Source of the DNA: Ceratothoa steindachneri
Lineage: Eukaryota; Arthropoda; Malacostraca; Isopoda; Cymothoidae
Reading direction: 5' to 3'
Assembly (NCBI GenBank): GCA_963969495.1
Contig: OZ018329.1
Span: 73,001,452-73,065,451 of the forward strand
DNA: 64,000 nt
The notes beneath the pieces were generated by a model, which saw only the letters and a list, made by a program, of their open reading frames with translations, was not told the DNA's origin and searched no databases. This document shows, in pieces, positions 31,686-43,200 of this stretch. Position 1 is the first letter of the stretch. The number at the start of each line of letters is the position of its first letter. The position numbers and the translations under genes are program-made.

Positions 31686-32576
31686 TCAGGTTGAGTCATA
31701 AGTAATTTCCAATTTTGTGGAATATATTTATTCATGAATAGCTGAACGATTAAATAATTTTAATTAATAGTATATCTGCCAATTTTGTCAATCACCCCTT
31801 GTCATTAAGCAGGTAGCTTGTTGATTCCTCTAAGGTAAAAATCAGCTGGTTTTGAGTTCAAGTGTTGTCCACCCACAAACATTTTTACTTGGTCTTATTC
31901 AGAATTTTTTTTTTTTACTATTCAGAACATTTTGTAGTGAACAAAAAGAAAACATGGAAATCACTTGGTGCAAGATCTGGTGAATATGGTGGATGGGGTA
32001 AAAAGAGCAGCCTAAGTCCAATACTTTTTTTTGCGTCATTCTCGCTGTATGTGTATTGCATTATCATGAAGAAGCACAGCACGTCTCCCTGTTGACGAGT
32101 CCAGGGCGTTTTCTTAAAAGATTTTCCTGCACACGTTGCAGCTGCTGACAGTATAAGTTTGCATTCCACCAGTTCTTTCAAAACATCTTCATCGAAGTCT
32201 GATGATCTTCCTGGTCTTGGTTCATATGTCAATGATTAATCCCCCGGAACGAAACTTTGGAAACCAATCTCGGACTTGGCGATCAGTAATGAAACCTTGG
32301 CCATAAACGCTACAAATTTTCTTTGTTGTTTCTGAAGCGTTTTTGTTATTCTTAAACTCCCACAGCATCAAATGTAGAAAATGCACTTTTAGTCCCTCTA
32401 TTTTAGGGTATGATATTTTATTTTAAATTATGAACACTTGTTTACTGCTGATGTGAGAATGAACAGTGAACGCTCTTCTAAACAAGTAATATACGGTCAA
32501 GGTTATAACAGGGAAGTTCGAGATGCGCCATTACTTTTGCGTCCAATAAACGGAAATTACTTATGACTCAACATGA
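31686..32576 (-). mobile_element. Internally deleted mariner, 891 bp
   Basis: Ends are TCAGGTTGAGTCATAAGTAA on the left and TCATGTTGAGTCATAAGTAA on the right (reverse complement), extending to about 25 bp, next to TA at 31684-31685 and 32577-32578. The minus-strand frame 31918-32232 joins the end of the helix-turn-helix domain (EPRPGRSSDFDEDVLKELVE) almost directly to a KTPWTRQQGDVLCFF segment and HPPYSPDLAPSDFH. The part with the first catalytic Asp (TGDE) is deleted. A HDNA motif survives in another frame near 32065. Full mariners are about 1.3 kb, so about 400 bp are missing. Confidence 0.88.
31918..32232 (-). pseudogene. Mariner transposase, internally deleted
   Basis: Pseudogene inside the 891-bp mariner. 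It keeps the GRxSDFDED motif that ends the DNA-binding domain and the third catalytic Asp in YSPDLAPSD. It lacks the first catalytic Asp region and is frameshifted around the second. It cannot encode active transposase but could be mobilised in trans, since both termini are intact. Confidence 0.82.
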
Positions 32577-33211
32577 TAGATCGCCTGGGCTAAACCGAAG
32601 AGGAAATTAAATCTCTAGATCCTAATGGATAGCAATGAATGCAATTGGCTTAGCAAATGATCGCAATGGCTATGAAAATTGAATCGTACAGAATCGCTAC
32701 GTTCACTGATGAAGTCCGCGCATCTTCCAAGAGAATAGCATGAGTGAAAAGGAGGGGCAGATGAAAGGCTCAAATAAGGCGATAACGGCTGATGATTAGC
32801 GAGGTCAACCTGCAAAGGATTTGTTGTCGTTTTTAAGTTACGTGATCACTTCTGACGGCTACTGCTAAGGAAAAGCCATTAGAAGAGAGAGCGGCTTCAC
32901 GTCAATACAATACAATATCCATTTTTGCATGGAGCTCTTCAAGGACAGGCTTTCAAAGAAAGCCTGTCTACAAACTAGGGATAAACATTGATAGACAAGA
33001 GGGTCTTAAAGCCACGTTTGACGGCAGCAAAGAATATAAATAAGCGTATCACGGCCAATATTGAGAAAGCACGATAACCTCGTAGCATAGATGAATACGA
33101 GGAACAATTAGTAATAGGGCAGAGACAGAAACTAATATTTATCAGGAATCAAGATATGTTGTGGTATACAAGATCTTATACTGTATATAAGAATAAGAAA
33201 AGTGAAGGTGA
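32577..33211. other. No gene recognised; one tight hairpin
   Basis: No recognisable coding sequence. At 32944-32968, GACAGGCTTTC and GAAAGCCTGTC form a perfect 11-bp stem with a 3-nt AAA loop. Confidence 0.5.
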
Positions 33212-33780
33212 TCATGGTACCGAATGTAGAACCAGAGTACAGATCACGACGTAGAGAGACTGCACGAGAGAAACGTTTCCGCCAGAAAAGAACACGGGTT
33301 GCAAAGTTTTTGAACTATTTGAAGGGCGTAGAGTGGAAGCTTGTGATCCAGCGAGGAGAGAGTTACAGTAATCGACACATGAGGTAAGGAAAGCGTCGAT
33401 GGCAGTCTTTAAACTATTGAATTCAAAGTGGGAGCGGCGAAGATTACTGATGAAGCAAACCAAAGAAGTTCAGACATTAAATCTGAAAGAGAATTCACTA
33501 AGATCGCACTCCAAATTTTAGCAATGTCGCACAAGGAAACTTAGGGCTAGCAAGGTTAAGAAAATGGGCAATAGTTGTAGAACGAGCCACATCCGAAGAG
33601 GTAGCCACCAGTAACACATGTTTTGTTATGATTGAGTTTCAGTAAGTTATCAGAGAGCCATTTAGTAATGATTCCGTAACTGGATAGAAGAATTATAAGG
33701 GTGTCAACAAATGAGGCTGGAAAGATATATAAATATGTGTCGCTTAAAAAAATGAATAAACAATACATCACACTTATCTA
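33212..33780 (-). pseudogene. LINE RT relic (post-palm and thumb)
   Basis: Minus-strand fragments: DTLIILLSS and KWLSDNLLKLNHNKT...VTGGYLFG (33556-33771), the thumb after the RT catalytic core, then LKTAIDAFLTSCVDYCNSLLAGSQASTLRP (33290-33420), the C-terminal 'TSRxDYCNxLL' region seen in many CR1/L2-type elements. The catalytic box itself is not preserved. Frames change between blocks. A smaller fragment of the same family lies at 17745-17885. Confidence 0.75.
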
Positions 33781-34750
33781 AGCACTGCCTCAGGGCTACT
33801 GATCTCAAAGATACGAAGGGTGACTAAGGTTATGGTAGGCCCGCCAGAATCCAGGAAATATTAACAAAATGCTTAAGATATAAGAACTTAACCATACTAG
33901 TTTTTGATATTTAGCTGCTTTCTTTCCTAGAACCAGTATTTAAATATAACCTAAAAAAAATTGAAGCTTCAGAGCATAATAATAGTTACCTCAATGTATC
34001 TTACATAGTTTGTTGCTTTTTCTTAGATTCTGGCAACTAGGTAGGGCTGCCAGGTGCAAGCTGATGACTGCAGATCCAAATTTGCTTCCTTTTCCGTAAC
34101 AAATAGGTTATTTTTTTTTCTTAATTCTAACATGGCGTTGAAATATCTAAATAAAAATCATAAAACTCTAATAGCTGTATATAATTGTTAAGAAAAGCAA
34201 AACATCTTTTAAACTATTCATTCCAAAGCACCAAAAAGCAGAACTATTATTGAAATTAAGAGAAATAAAAAAAAAGAGTAGAAACTTCGACGAAAAGGAT
34301 GCATTTCTTCAATTGCAGTCGATTGAAAGTGAACGGTACCGTATGGCGTATACAAGTATAGGCAATCATAAATGTGAGAATAAAATTGATTCTGCTGCCA
34401 TATTAATCGTTGGGGTGTAATTTCTTTTTCTTTTCTTCTTAAATAGGGAAAGCATTGCTTCCCTTGCTTCTATTTACTGCACGCCACTGATAATGGCGTG
34501 TGGTGGTTGTTCTAAGGTGGCAATACCAACTAATGCGAGAAGTTTTGAGGACGATATTCAGGTCTTAGAAATATAGAGTGCTCACAGTATAATCCCGAGA
34601 GTTATTAAATGTCTTACATGCTGCAAAAATTGTAAATTTAGCCAAGATCGAAATTTCTTCCACTCTAATATAATTGCACTGGATTCGAAAGCCTCTCGTT
34701 TCTAAACTTTTTTGCGCAATACCACTTTTTTTCAGGGACAAGCTGAGGAA
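33781..34750. other. No gene recognised; very AT-rich
   Basis: No open frame of note, no recognisable motif and no repeat that I could pair within the window. Confidence 0.5.
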
Positions 34751-34790
34751 AATATCGTTGCAATTGTTAAGATTAGTGGCGCACGATTTT
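34751..34790. repeat. Inverted repeat arm, left
   Basis: About 40 bp containing CAATTGTTAAGATTAGTGGC, inversely repeated at 35489-35527 with a few mismatches. The 777-bp interval could be a decayed inverted-repeat element; its interior has one 75-codon open frame (34931-35158) without motif. Confidence 0.7.
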
Positions 34791-35488
34791 GGTAGTGATT
34801 ACTACTAGGAAATACTATTAGATTATTAAAAATTGCAGGGGGAGGATAGCTTGGATTAGTTTCCTTCCGCGGTGCGTTATCTCCCCCCCACCCTCTCTGC
34901 CCTGGCTATTCCCTAGGCTATCGAAGACGAATGGTTTACGGTTATATGAGGGCGAAGGGGGAGGTTACGCATCTTTGGGCGTCTGGATGCCTACCACCCC
35001 CGCTCTCCTCCCACCTTAATCATCCTCTAACTCTCCCCTACCGGTTTCTTGAAAACCCACTCTCAGGAGGGACTCGCGGACACAACAGTTCCGAAGCTCA
35101 AACTCAAAACTCTCCTCAAACTCTTGGACAGAAAACTTCGAAGTTTGCAGCACTTTGAACTCCTCCTCCTTTCAAGTAGGGTCTCGTTCGTGTCCTCCGA
35201 CCGAGGTAACCTTTTATACCCTTAAACTAAACTCTAACTAACGGGTGCATTCGGAACTTACCATCGTTTCATAGAATCTCTGGAGAGGCAAAATTATATT
35301 TCCAAATCAATCGGAGACGAACGCCTTTCATCTAAGCGCCATTACCTTGCTTAGCCCTACCCTACTTTCGGGGTAATAAATCTAACAAAAAGGGGGTATG
35401 GGGGCGAAGCCCGCCATTTCAAAATTTCCTTCAAAGTTATATATAATACAATATGATCCGACCAAAAGAATGCAAAAATCGCTAAGAA
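34791..35488. other. Interior of the inverted-repeat interval
   Basis: Moderate GC with C-rich runs near 34880. No recognisable domain on either strand. Confidence 0.4.
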
Positions 35489-35527
35489 AAATCGTAGCCA
35501 CTAATCTTAACAATTACCAATATCGTT
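35489..35527. repeat. Inverted repeat arm, right
   Basis: GCCACTAATCTTAACAATTA and flanks, complementary to 34751-34790. Confidence 0.7.
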
Positions 35528-35575
35528 AGGGTTAGGTAAAGTCAGATAAGATAAGGTTAGGTTAGGTCTGGTTCG
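35521..35575. repeat. Short degenerate TTAGG-rich patch
   Basis: GTTAGGGTTAGGTAAAG and AAGGTTAGGTTAGGTCTGG resemble the arthropod telomere unit TTAGG but are short and irregular. Such patches are common interstitially in arthropods. Confidence 0.6.
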
Positions 35576-35585
35576 GGATCTTTTA

Positions 35586-35784
35586 AATGAATTTAAATGT
35601 TTTTCTTATGTGATTTTATGTGTACTTTTCAGAGCGGAAACTCGTTTTTGCTGGAAATCCATACTTTTCCTATTATGGAACTTCAGTCGATTATGGGTAA
35701 AGTATGCATTTCCTGGGAAAACGAGTGTCAGATCTGAAAAGTACATATAAAATCACATAAGAAAAACACATTTTTAAATTCATT
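35586..35784. repeat. 199-bp foldback (long imperfect hairpin)
   Basis: The arms pair from AATGAATTTAAATG on the left to CATTTTTAAATTCATT on the right and continue inward through TTTTTCTTATGTGATTTTAT, GTACTTTTCAGA, CTCGTTTT and GGAAATCCATACTTT. About 85 bp per arm pair, with a loop of roughly 25 nt. Either a foldback MITE or an inverted duplication; its transcript would form a long hairpin RNA. Confidence 0.9.
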
Positions 35785-37352
35785 ACAAAATATGAGTTAA
35801 AATGAATATTTACCGAGAGATTTGGCTGTAGCTTGTGGGTTGTTAGGGTCCAGGCTAAGTTGCTTAAGGATTGAGCGCATAGCATCATGTTTGATATCGG
35901 AATGAGATCAGTTATTTAATATACCAATGAAATTTGGGTGAACACAAGCAGGAGCCGACGATAGAAATGTGGAATCCGACCCACAAGTACAGCCAGCCCT
36001 AAGATGCCTTTCGCAGGTTCGCCTGTGCTGCTTTGCTATCTAAAAAGTATCAGAAAAACAAAGGACACGTCTTCCGCCAAAAGTGGGAGAGGAGGGGCAG
36101 ATAGACTTCAAGGCATAAACACATAATATGTGAAAAGTGTGATGATGAGACAGAGGGGTGGGTGAAGGGGGAAGTAAACCGAATTTTGAATAAAAGAGGA
36201 AGAGAGAAACAAGAATTGATAAAGAAGGGGTTAGATTTTGTCGTGGAAGTGTCCGTTATAAACAAGCTATAAATTTTGCCGGAGGATACAAGATCAAATA
36301 CATTTCAATGGATGTGGGTAGGAGGGGAGACAAATGGAAATAGAGAATGAAGCTCTAAATATTCAGAAATCGGAAATGTGAGGATATTGAAATCACCAAG
36401 GATAAAGCAAAATTGGAGAGAGGGTAGAAAATGGCACGTTTAGAAATTCTTCCAAGTCGTTGAAGTTACTTTAATAAGGGCAAAAGTCCTTAGGAGATTG
36501 GAACAGACTGCAAAAAAGAAAAGATTTGCCAGCGAGTGATGGAAGGCCAACCAACTCGTCAAGCTGAGATTATATTGTCATAGAACTTTGGTTATTGGAC
36601 GACTCTAAAATGTATAAATTATAAAAATAAAGAGATGTAACCAAACGGGTTGTTTCATCTTCGCTAAATTTCAGCTGGGTATTTTCCCGGATACAAAATA
36701 TTTATGGGGGCTATTCAACCATGTTAACGAGGTATTTAAAGAGAGATTGGTGGGTTAAAATAAAAATATTTATTTATTGCCTTATTTAACTCTACAATAA
36801 TAGAATTCATTCATTCATTATTCAAGAATTACAACAGAATCGATGAAATAATTCGGTGGTTATAAGAGAATCACTTTTGCGCGGATAGTTTCTCTTGGTT
36901 ACAATTTTTTGGGGGCAAAAATAGCAAGTAGATATTCACTGAAATGAAATTATATTGAAATTTCTTCTGGATCTTATTAATCACTTATTAAATTACCACT
37001 TTAAAGACTCGCATAAGTGAGAGTAGTTCAACACTGTAGTAGCGAAGTAACCAAGCTGCATTGTGGCGCTCTGAGATTTTCAGTCGTACCACCGCAAATC
37101 TTCGCAGTGGTTATATGTCGAAACCAGTTCTTTCAGTGTATTGGCAAACCTTGTTCCAGAGTGCGTGTGGTCGGTGCCCCAAGGGAAGCCGTGCAGATGA
37201 GTATCCGAGTGAGTGAAAGCTTCTTCATATGTCTATAGGTGAATCCTGTCTTCAAGAATTTTGTATTTCCCAAGTTGGGAAGGGGATATTGATCGTCTTC
37301 CCCTACTTGGAGAAGAGTTTTCGTGAGAAAGAAAACTTGTGGCAGAATCGTG
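35785..37352. other. No gene recognised
   Basis: AT-rich; open frames of 65-73 codons (35691-35888, 36050-36265, 37017-37238) have no motif. An imperfect hairpin pairs CCAAGTTGGGAAG with CTTCCCCTACTTGG at about 37268-37312. Confidence 0.5.
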
Positions 37353-37384
37353 ATAAGCTCATCTCTCCGGGGAGATGAGCTTAT
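37353..37384. repeat. 32-bp near-perfect palindrome
   Basis: ATAAGCTCATCTC and GAGATGAGCTTAT are complementary around a short TCCGGG centre; the next bases repeat ATGAGCTTAT. It forms a very stable cruciform or hairpin. No function assigned. Confidence 0.85.
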
Positions 37385-37752
37385 GAGCTTATATTAGAGT
37401 CAGTCACTCTACTTTGCCCGCTACGAAAAATTCCAGGATAAGAAGCTGATTCACCCGGTAAAAATTACTGTACGTATTGGTTTGTGCAAAGTTGATATGC
37501 GGACGTCTACCTAGTCGATATGCGTGGTTATGTACTCTTTGGGGATCTTAACTAGTTCTAGAAAAAAATAAAGCTATAGAAAACAGACAAATCTTCACTA
37601 AAGCAAAGTAGAGAATCGAAAGAGAATACCAAACTCGCTACCGTCAATGTTACGAACTTAGTCACACACTTTCAACAAGGAAGACTCATTCAATTAACAA
37701 AAAAATCATAATTTATTCAAGCGGTTCCAGTAGCTTCCAAAGAGGCTTGATA

Positions 37753-38399
37753 CTATGCGTGAAAGTGTGCAGTAATACCAACGCCTAATATGCGCTTGTC
37801 ACTTCGAGATTCGCAGAAAGTAGTGAACCTAATTGCAGATATGGAACAGCCAACAGTTTCCGATATCGAGTGGTGGATAACCCCTAACTGAGCCGTAAAG
37901 AATGAGGCAGCGCTCAGAAACGACTCAAAATATTTGAGTCGTTCGATTATGCCAGCACTGTTACAGCTTGACAGGAAGCATGTTCTCTGAAAACCAAACC
38001 TAGTAGTCTCTAGCTTCGCTGGCGTAGAAGCCTTGGAATCAGAATGGTGGTGACGAATAGTAAAGGGCGATACCGTCCAGGGCAGCGTCTTGGGGATAGC
38101 CATCGGCGCCAGACTCGATTACCGAAAACACTCTATTTCGAGAGATTCTTATCAACCTATACAAATACTTGAGTCTCTCAGCAAGATTGGCACCGTAAAG
38201 ACACAACCAGATTGAAACGAAGCCGATCGGGATAAAAGAGAGACACCCAATCTCCAAATATATGCAGAATGAGCGGGCAGACCCAAAGTTAATCTCTCTG
38301 ATGTCAACGAACTAAATCTTGGTGGGTAGCGTTGTCGCCAAACAAAGACACTTGTGGATCAACTACCATCAAGTGCACTAGGCGTTCACTTAGGGAAGA

Positions 38400-38488
<89 letters not shown>

Positions 38489-40020
38489 AAAAGGAAAAAT
38501 TGAATATAGGGGTAACCCTAGCGAAACCACATGGACTATGTGACACGAAACGAAGAATTTACTTGACAAAATTACAATAAATCCTAAGAGTGTAAAAATG
38601 CAGCTCCCATGTGACCCGTGGGTTAAAAACAAAACGAAGATACTGATGCAACTCGATCACTTCAAGACACTTCGATAATGAGATACGAGATTCAAAGAAC
38701 GTTAGAGACGGCCTCCAAAGTGGACATCTGTATCGCGGCAAAAGAGATTCAACATCGTCGAAATAGAATATCATTTAGCAAGAGAGATGATCCTATTGAT
38801 ACTCCCGGCAAAGAGAAAGACCCTATTCCCTGCCTTCAAAAAGTAAGCATAATAGCAATTTGCCAGAAATCTAGGAACATGTTCTCTGATAAGATGATGT
38901 TAAAGCTAAACAAAGGAACGTTTCTCCGTTACCCAAGAGACTAACCATAATGAAGGGGGTATCACTTGGGTCAAGGACGGTAGCTTCAAATTAACCTAGA
39001 GAGGATCGCAATAGGCCTATTGAAGGCGAGTTGCTGAAGAATTCTTGCCTCTCGAAGTGCCATCCATTCTACGATCCTCAACAGCCATTTGACAGACTGA
39101 GTTCCTGAAGACGATAAGTATGCGCGCCAAGAGCGGTGAGTGTGCTTCAAAACAACTAAACCTCGTATTTGCTAGACGAAACTCGCATAAGTAGTAATTA
39201 AAGCTTAAAAGCTAAAGGATTAACAGGAGACCAGTATCGCTCTCAGCGAACAGACTGGGAACAGATAGACGTACGAATCGCTCAGATATTGGACTAAGAG
39301 ATACAAGACAGAAGAGATGAAGGTAGCGGTGAAAAAGTACTCAACCTCATCGACGAAAGTCGAAATGTGTCATTTCCTTCAAGGTGACACTATTTTAAGA
39401 TCCAAATATCAGCAAATTGGCACCAAAGGGTAGTGGCGGACCAGCACGATAGAATCGATGGGTAATTGAGTGATCGTTACCACGAAGGTTATTGATCACC
39501 TCCTAGTCAGTTAAGACCGAGAGATCGAAAAGTCGTCCACGTAAAGCGTAGCAAAAGTATCTTAAGGAAGCAATGATGTGTTATTTTTAATGCAGTGCGG
39601 TACAACTACTACTTGGCAGACAGCTTAGAAGAGAGTCTGTCCCTTCTTCTAAGCTGACCCACCGCGCCGATTCAAACACCATATACTTGGCATCAAGCGG
39701 ATTAGCTGACCAGTAAAGGAAATTTGGATGGAAAAGTAAGTAATTGCCTCAAGATCATGCCGAGAAGATGGGGCCTCGGAAGCTGATCAAGCAGATGAAA
39801 GTCGTCGGAGTTGAAGTCATTTGATGATAGAACATTTTTTTTAAGGTAGAAGGGATAATAGCTATTAATACCAAGACTGGTACTACGCACTATCACCGAT
39901 TGCTCCATGGGAGGCCAGCCATATATATTGGTTGGGAAGCGGGATCCATTTTTGGTGTTACGCCCCAGCAGAACGACTTGGTATTCTCCTCCTCTTCCGT
40001 ACCGCGAGTGTCCGTGATCG
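37753..40020 (-). mobile_element. Family X LINE copy D, strongly decayed
   Basis: Minus-strand relic aligned in pieces with copy B. At 37753-38103, an RNase H region with FFTAQLGVIHHSIS matches copy B FTAELVAIHHSVQ. At 39120-39200, GCCAAGAGCGGTGAGTGTGC matches 26795-26820. At 39520-39570, GATCGAAAAGTCGTCCACGT matches 26005-26030. At 39700-40020 the endonuclease is visible (HSRYGRGGEYQVV, LPRPHLLG). The order is partly scrambled and the (AT)n tract at 38403-38485 interrupts it. No frame is functional. Confidence 0.75.
38403..38485. repeat. (AT)n microsatellite
   Basis: About 41 AT units inside relic copy D. The long Tyr-Ile frames that cross it are artefacts. Confidence 0.98.
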
Positions 40021-40239
40021 GAGAAAACGGGAGTTAAACTACATACATAAATGGAGAGTTTATATGGGAGAAGTGAAAAACGGAGATATGGAAGAAAGAA
40101 GTGTAACAGATTCGTCTGGAAAGCAGTTATTTCTGATATCCTTGATGCGCTTTTTATGGTTCCCTCCACTCTGCTTCCACGCAGACGTCGTGTAAACAGA
40201 ATTGCGGACTATACGACCTTTTGGCACTTTATTTGAAAC

Positions 40240-40497
40240 TCTTTGTTGTAGGTCGCGCGATCCTGCGCCGGGAGGGGGGGGGGGATTCAGGCCTAGCCCC
40301 AACGCCGGAGCGTGTTTCCTTGTTGTTCTACTTATCTTTTTTAGCTTGTTTCTTAGCTTTTGTTCTTGTCTTTTTATCTTTGTTATTTGCGTATTTATTT
40401 GTTTTTTTTTTAAATCTAGCCTAGTATTAGGCTGTAGTGTGATTACGCGCGACCAATGCCCTGGTAGGCAGTCACCAAATGGGTTCTTAAAAAAAAA
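40240..40497 (+). mobile_element. Family X 3' end, 5'-truncated (b)
   Basis: In plus orientation it matches the reverse complement of copy B from its 3' untranslated region to the tail: GTAGGTCGCGCG...CGCCGGGAGG, ACGCCGGAG, then AGCCTAGTATTAGGCT (hairpin, 40418-40433), CAATGCCCTGGTAGGCAGT and an A9 tail (40489-40497). It is a truncated insertion only about 260 bp long and lies in opposite orientation to relic D beside it. Confidence 0.82.
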
Positions 40498-42275
40498 TCC
40501 ACGTAGAGGCCACCACGCCACGCAGAAAATAGGAAAGGCAAGCTCGCACTCATTTCTGGAGACGCATTCGCCTATTTGATGTCCGTTGGCTTTTCTGGTT
40601 GGAATTCAAACCGAAACAAAGGCTTATTCGCGTTTGCGGTTTGCCAGTGGAAATTCAAATTCTCGTTCTGATTTCTTGCGGGGTTTTTGGCGATTTTCTA
40701 CAAGAGGTTTCGGCCGTCTTTCTCTCGTTCCTAGCCTTTAGAATAAAAAAAAATATATTGGTACTCTTTTATGCCTTGAAATGACTATTTCACTCATCTT
40801 TTTCTTGTATGCAAATTTCCCTCTTCCATATTTTTTCCCGCGAAAAAATACAAACTCGATGGCCTACACCAGTTTCTTAATCATCTACATCAATGAATAA
40901 ATACAATTAAAATAATTATTGGCTCAATTGTTAACAAGATAACTTGTGTAATTTAATGAGATCATATTAACACAGGGGAGAAAAAGTAAAATAGAAGAGA
41001 ATAAAAGGGAAAAAATCAACATGGAATGATTCAATTTGTGAAAGTGAAAATGCCAGAAACGAAAGAATATAAATTGAAAAAAAATAATACGAAGGTTAAA
41101 GAAAATACAGTCAAATTTCAATCATCTTCATCACTAAGTACTGAGATTAAGGACAGTTTAGCAAGCTTCGTTATCCCTAAATATAAGGAAAGGCATATTT
41201 TAAATTTCTGAGGGAGAATTCGTACAAAAAACAATGGGGTTGATAAGTGGAAACTTGACCTCGCCAAATCATAGCCACCAAGTACATTCGCGGAAAACTT
41301 TCGGATGAGGCTTAAACCAATTAATCATCGAATAATACCTAGTCAATCGTCTCGAAAGTCTGAAACGGGACTTGCCGTCCCCAGTCCCCATTGTTATTAT
41401 CGGGACAAGAGGTGTCAGGTGACTAGTCTAGACTCGTCTTCAAGACTCTCCAAAATGGAGAACATCAAAATCAAGTCCCTGAAACGCCATCTGGTGACGT
41501 CAGAACAAAGCTACGTTTCTTCTTAACTGCGTCGCTTTTCGCTCTCCTCCACAATGAACAAAAGCTGAAGGCATCAAGGCGAGAAAGTCAGCGATATGTC
41601 TTGAATGGTCAATGCAGAAATGAAAAATGTGTGGTAATAATGTGCCCGGTTCCAATGGAGTTCGAACCACGAAGGCGTCGAAGGAAAATAAATCAAGCGA
41701 ATTATTTTTTGGGTTTGATGGTAGCTTCCTGAATTCAGGTGTGCATCAAAATGGAGTTAAGCGATGCTACTGTAGAGAAGCAATGGCGGAAGAAAATCAT
41801 GTTTCCACTCCTTTGATAACAATAACATCCACATACATTTGAGGGTTTATAGAAGTTGGACGTAAGTCTCTTTGATGGCTTGTTGACAAATTTCTTGGAA
41901 GAAATTTCGTGAAGAGGATCAAGTCACCGACCGGGCCTGGCTAACAAAAGCAATGAGCCTACTTTAATTTGTATAGGGAGTATCGACAGACCCCTCGCAA
42001 TCCTGCCTAAAATTGTTACTCCGGCCAGACTTCGAGATCACTACGCCCGTCACTGTCGTTTTTAGTAGAGTCTTCCTCACTGCCGAGTTCCAATCAGTCT
42101 AGAAATTTGATATGATTTGATGAGCTAGGTGGTGAAATGTGTGGTAGGCGTGATAGGGGCGAAGAAGTTTATTAGTTTTTGTTACCCTGGTTTTACTACC
42201 ATATTTTTTCCTTTTTTGTTGTCTTTTTTTATTTTTTTTTGCCTCTAGTGTTCTCATTGTTGGCAATCTTCCTTT

Positions 42276-42278
<3 letters not shown>
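40498..42278. other. No gene recognised
   Basis: AT-rich, with short open frames (61-73 codons) lacking motifs, and nothing repetitive that I could pair inside the window. Confidence 0.5.

Positions 42279-42314
<36 letters not shown>
42279..42314. repeat. (AT)n microsatellite
   Basis: About 18 AT units ahead of the T-rich tandem repeat block. Confidence 0.95.
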
Positions 42315-42318
<4 letters not shown>

Positions 42319-42369
42319 TTAATTTTATTTTTTCCTCCGCCGTAACTTTCTAGCCTTTCATGTTTGTAT

Positions 42370-42690
42370 TTTGTGAACATTTTGCCTCTTTTGTTTCATT
42401 TTCGTCTATTATTATTTTTATTTTGTTTCTCTTTCTTTTTGTGGGCACTTCGCCTCTTTTGTTCATTTTTTTTATTTTATTCATAAATTAGTTTGTACTT
42501 TTTTATTTCTTTTTCTTTTGATGGGCTTTTCGCCTCTTTTATTTATTTTTATTTTAAATTAGTTTGTTTGGTTTGGTTTTCTTGTTTTGTTGTTGTCGTT
42601 TTTTTCGATTGATGGGCTCTTCGGCTCTTTTGTTTAGTTTTATTTTAAAAAGGGGTATTTGGCCTCTTTTTATTGATGGTCCTTTTATTT
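42370..42690. repeat. Degenerate T-rich tandem repeat, 4-5 units
   Basis: The phrase GATGGGCTTTTCGCCTCTTTT recurs as variants at about 42376, 42438, 42521, 42612 and 42651, separated by T-rich, ATTTTATTTT-like spacers of 40-70 bp. Because the adjacent LINE fragment (42789-43200) is on the minus strand, this block lies in its 3' untranslated region. Confidence 0.7.
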
Positions 42691-42788
42691 CTTTATTCTA
42701 TATGGTCTTATTAATTATCTTTTCTTTATTCGGTTTTCATTTTGGTTGTTCTTTTGTCTTTATGTTCGTATTTATCGATCTTGGTTAT

Positions 42789-43200
42789 TTATATATTGGG
42801 TTTATTGCCTCTCCCGCTTGGGAATAATGCTGTCCTTGCAACTTTGTGTCGCTTCTGCTGTGGGATTGCAATGTTGAGGTCGTCGAGTGTGGGTGTAATA
42901 GTTAGCTCTATATTATCCCAAGTCTTTCTCTCTAGCCTTTGAGCTTCCGTATTAATTGGCTTAAGCCCTGCTCTTGCCTGCAGGTTTATCTGCCTAATAC
43001 GATCGCTTCTTCTAGCTCCAGCTATTAGCAGGGTGGCTTTATTTTGTACTCTCTGCATCGTCCGGAGAGTCTCGAAATTAAGCATTGGTGAACGCGTTTA
43101 TATTTATTCACCATTAACCTTGCGGATGGAGGTCAGGATAAGGAGAGCTGCGTACATTCTCGAGCGTTTTCCTTCAAACTTCGCCACCATCTTCTCTACC
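42789..43200 (-). pseudogene. LINE C-terminal RT relic
   Basis: Frame 42789-43085 on the minus strand reads TLRTMQRVQNKATLLIAGARRSDRIRQ..LQARAGLKPIN and QRLERKTWDNIELTITPTLDDLNI. The 'LQRVQNKATRLIAGA' phrase is typical of the region after the thumb in non-LTR RTs. Upstream sequence to about 43200 continues in other frames (GVLI...VEKMVAKFEGKRSRMYAALLILTS). The catalytic RT core is absent. Family unresolved. Confidence 0.62.

Noticed and set aside
38332..38632. Tyr/Ile-rich open frames
   Set aside because: They are translations of the (AT)n microsatellite at 38403-38485; the same applies at 60241-60456.
40060..40521. 153-codon minus-strand frame with a Pro-rich stretch
   Set aside because: It overlaps the plus-strand family X 3' end (40240-40497) in antisense and has no independent support.
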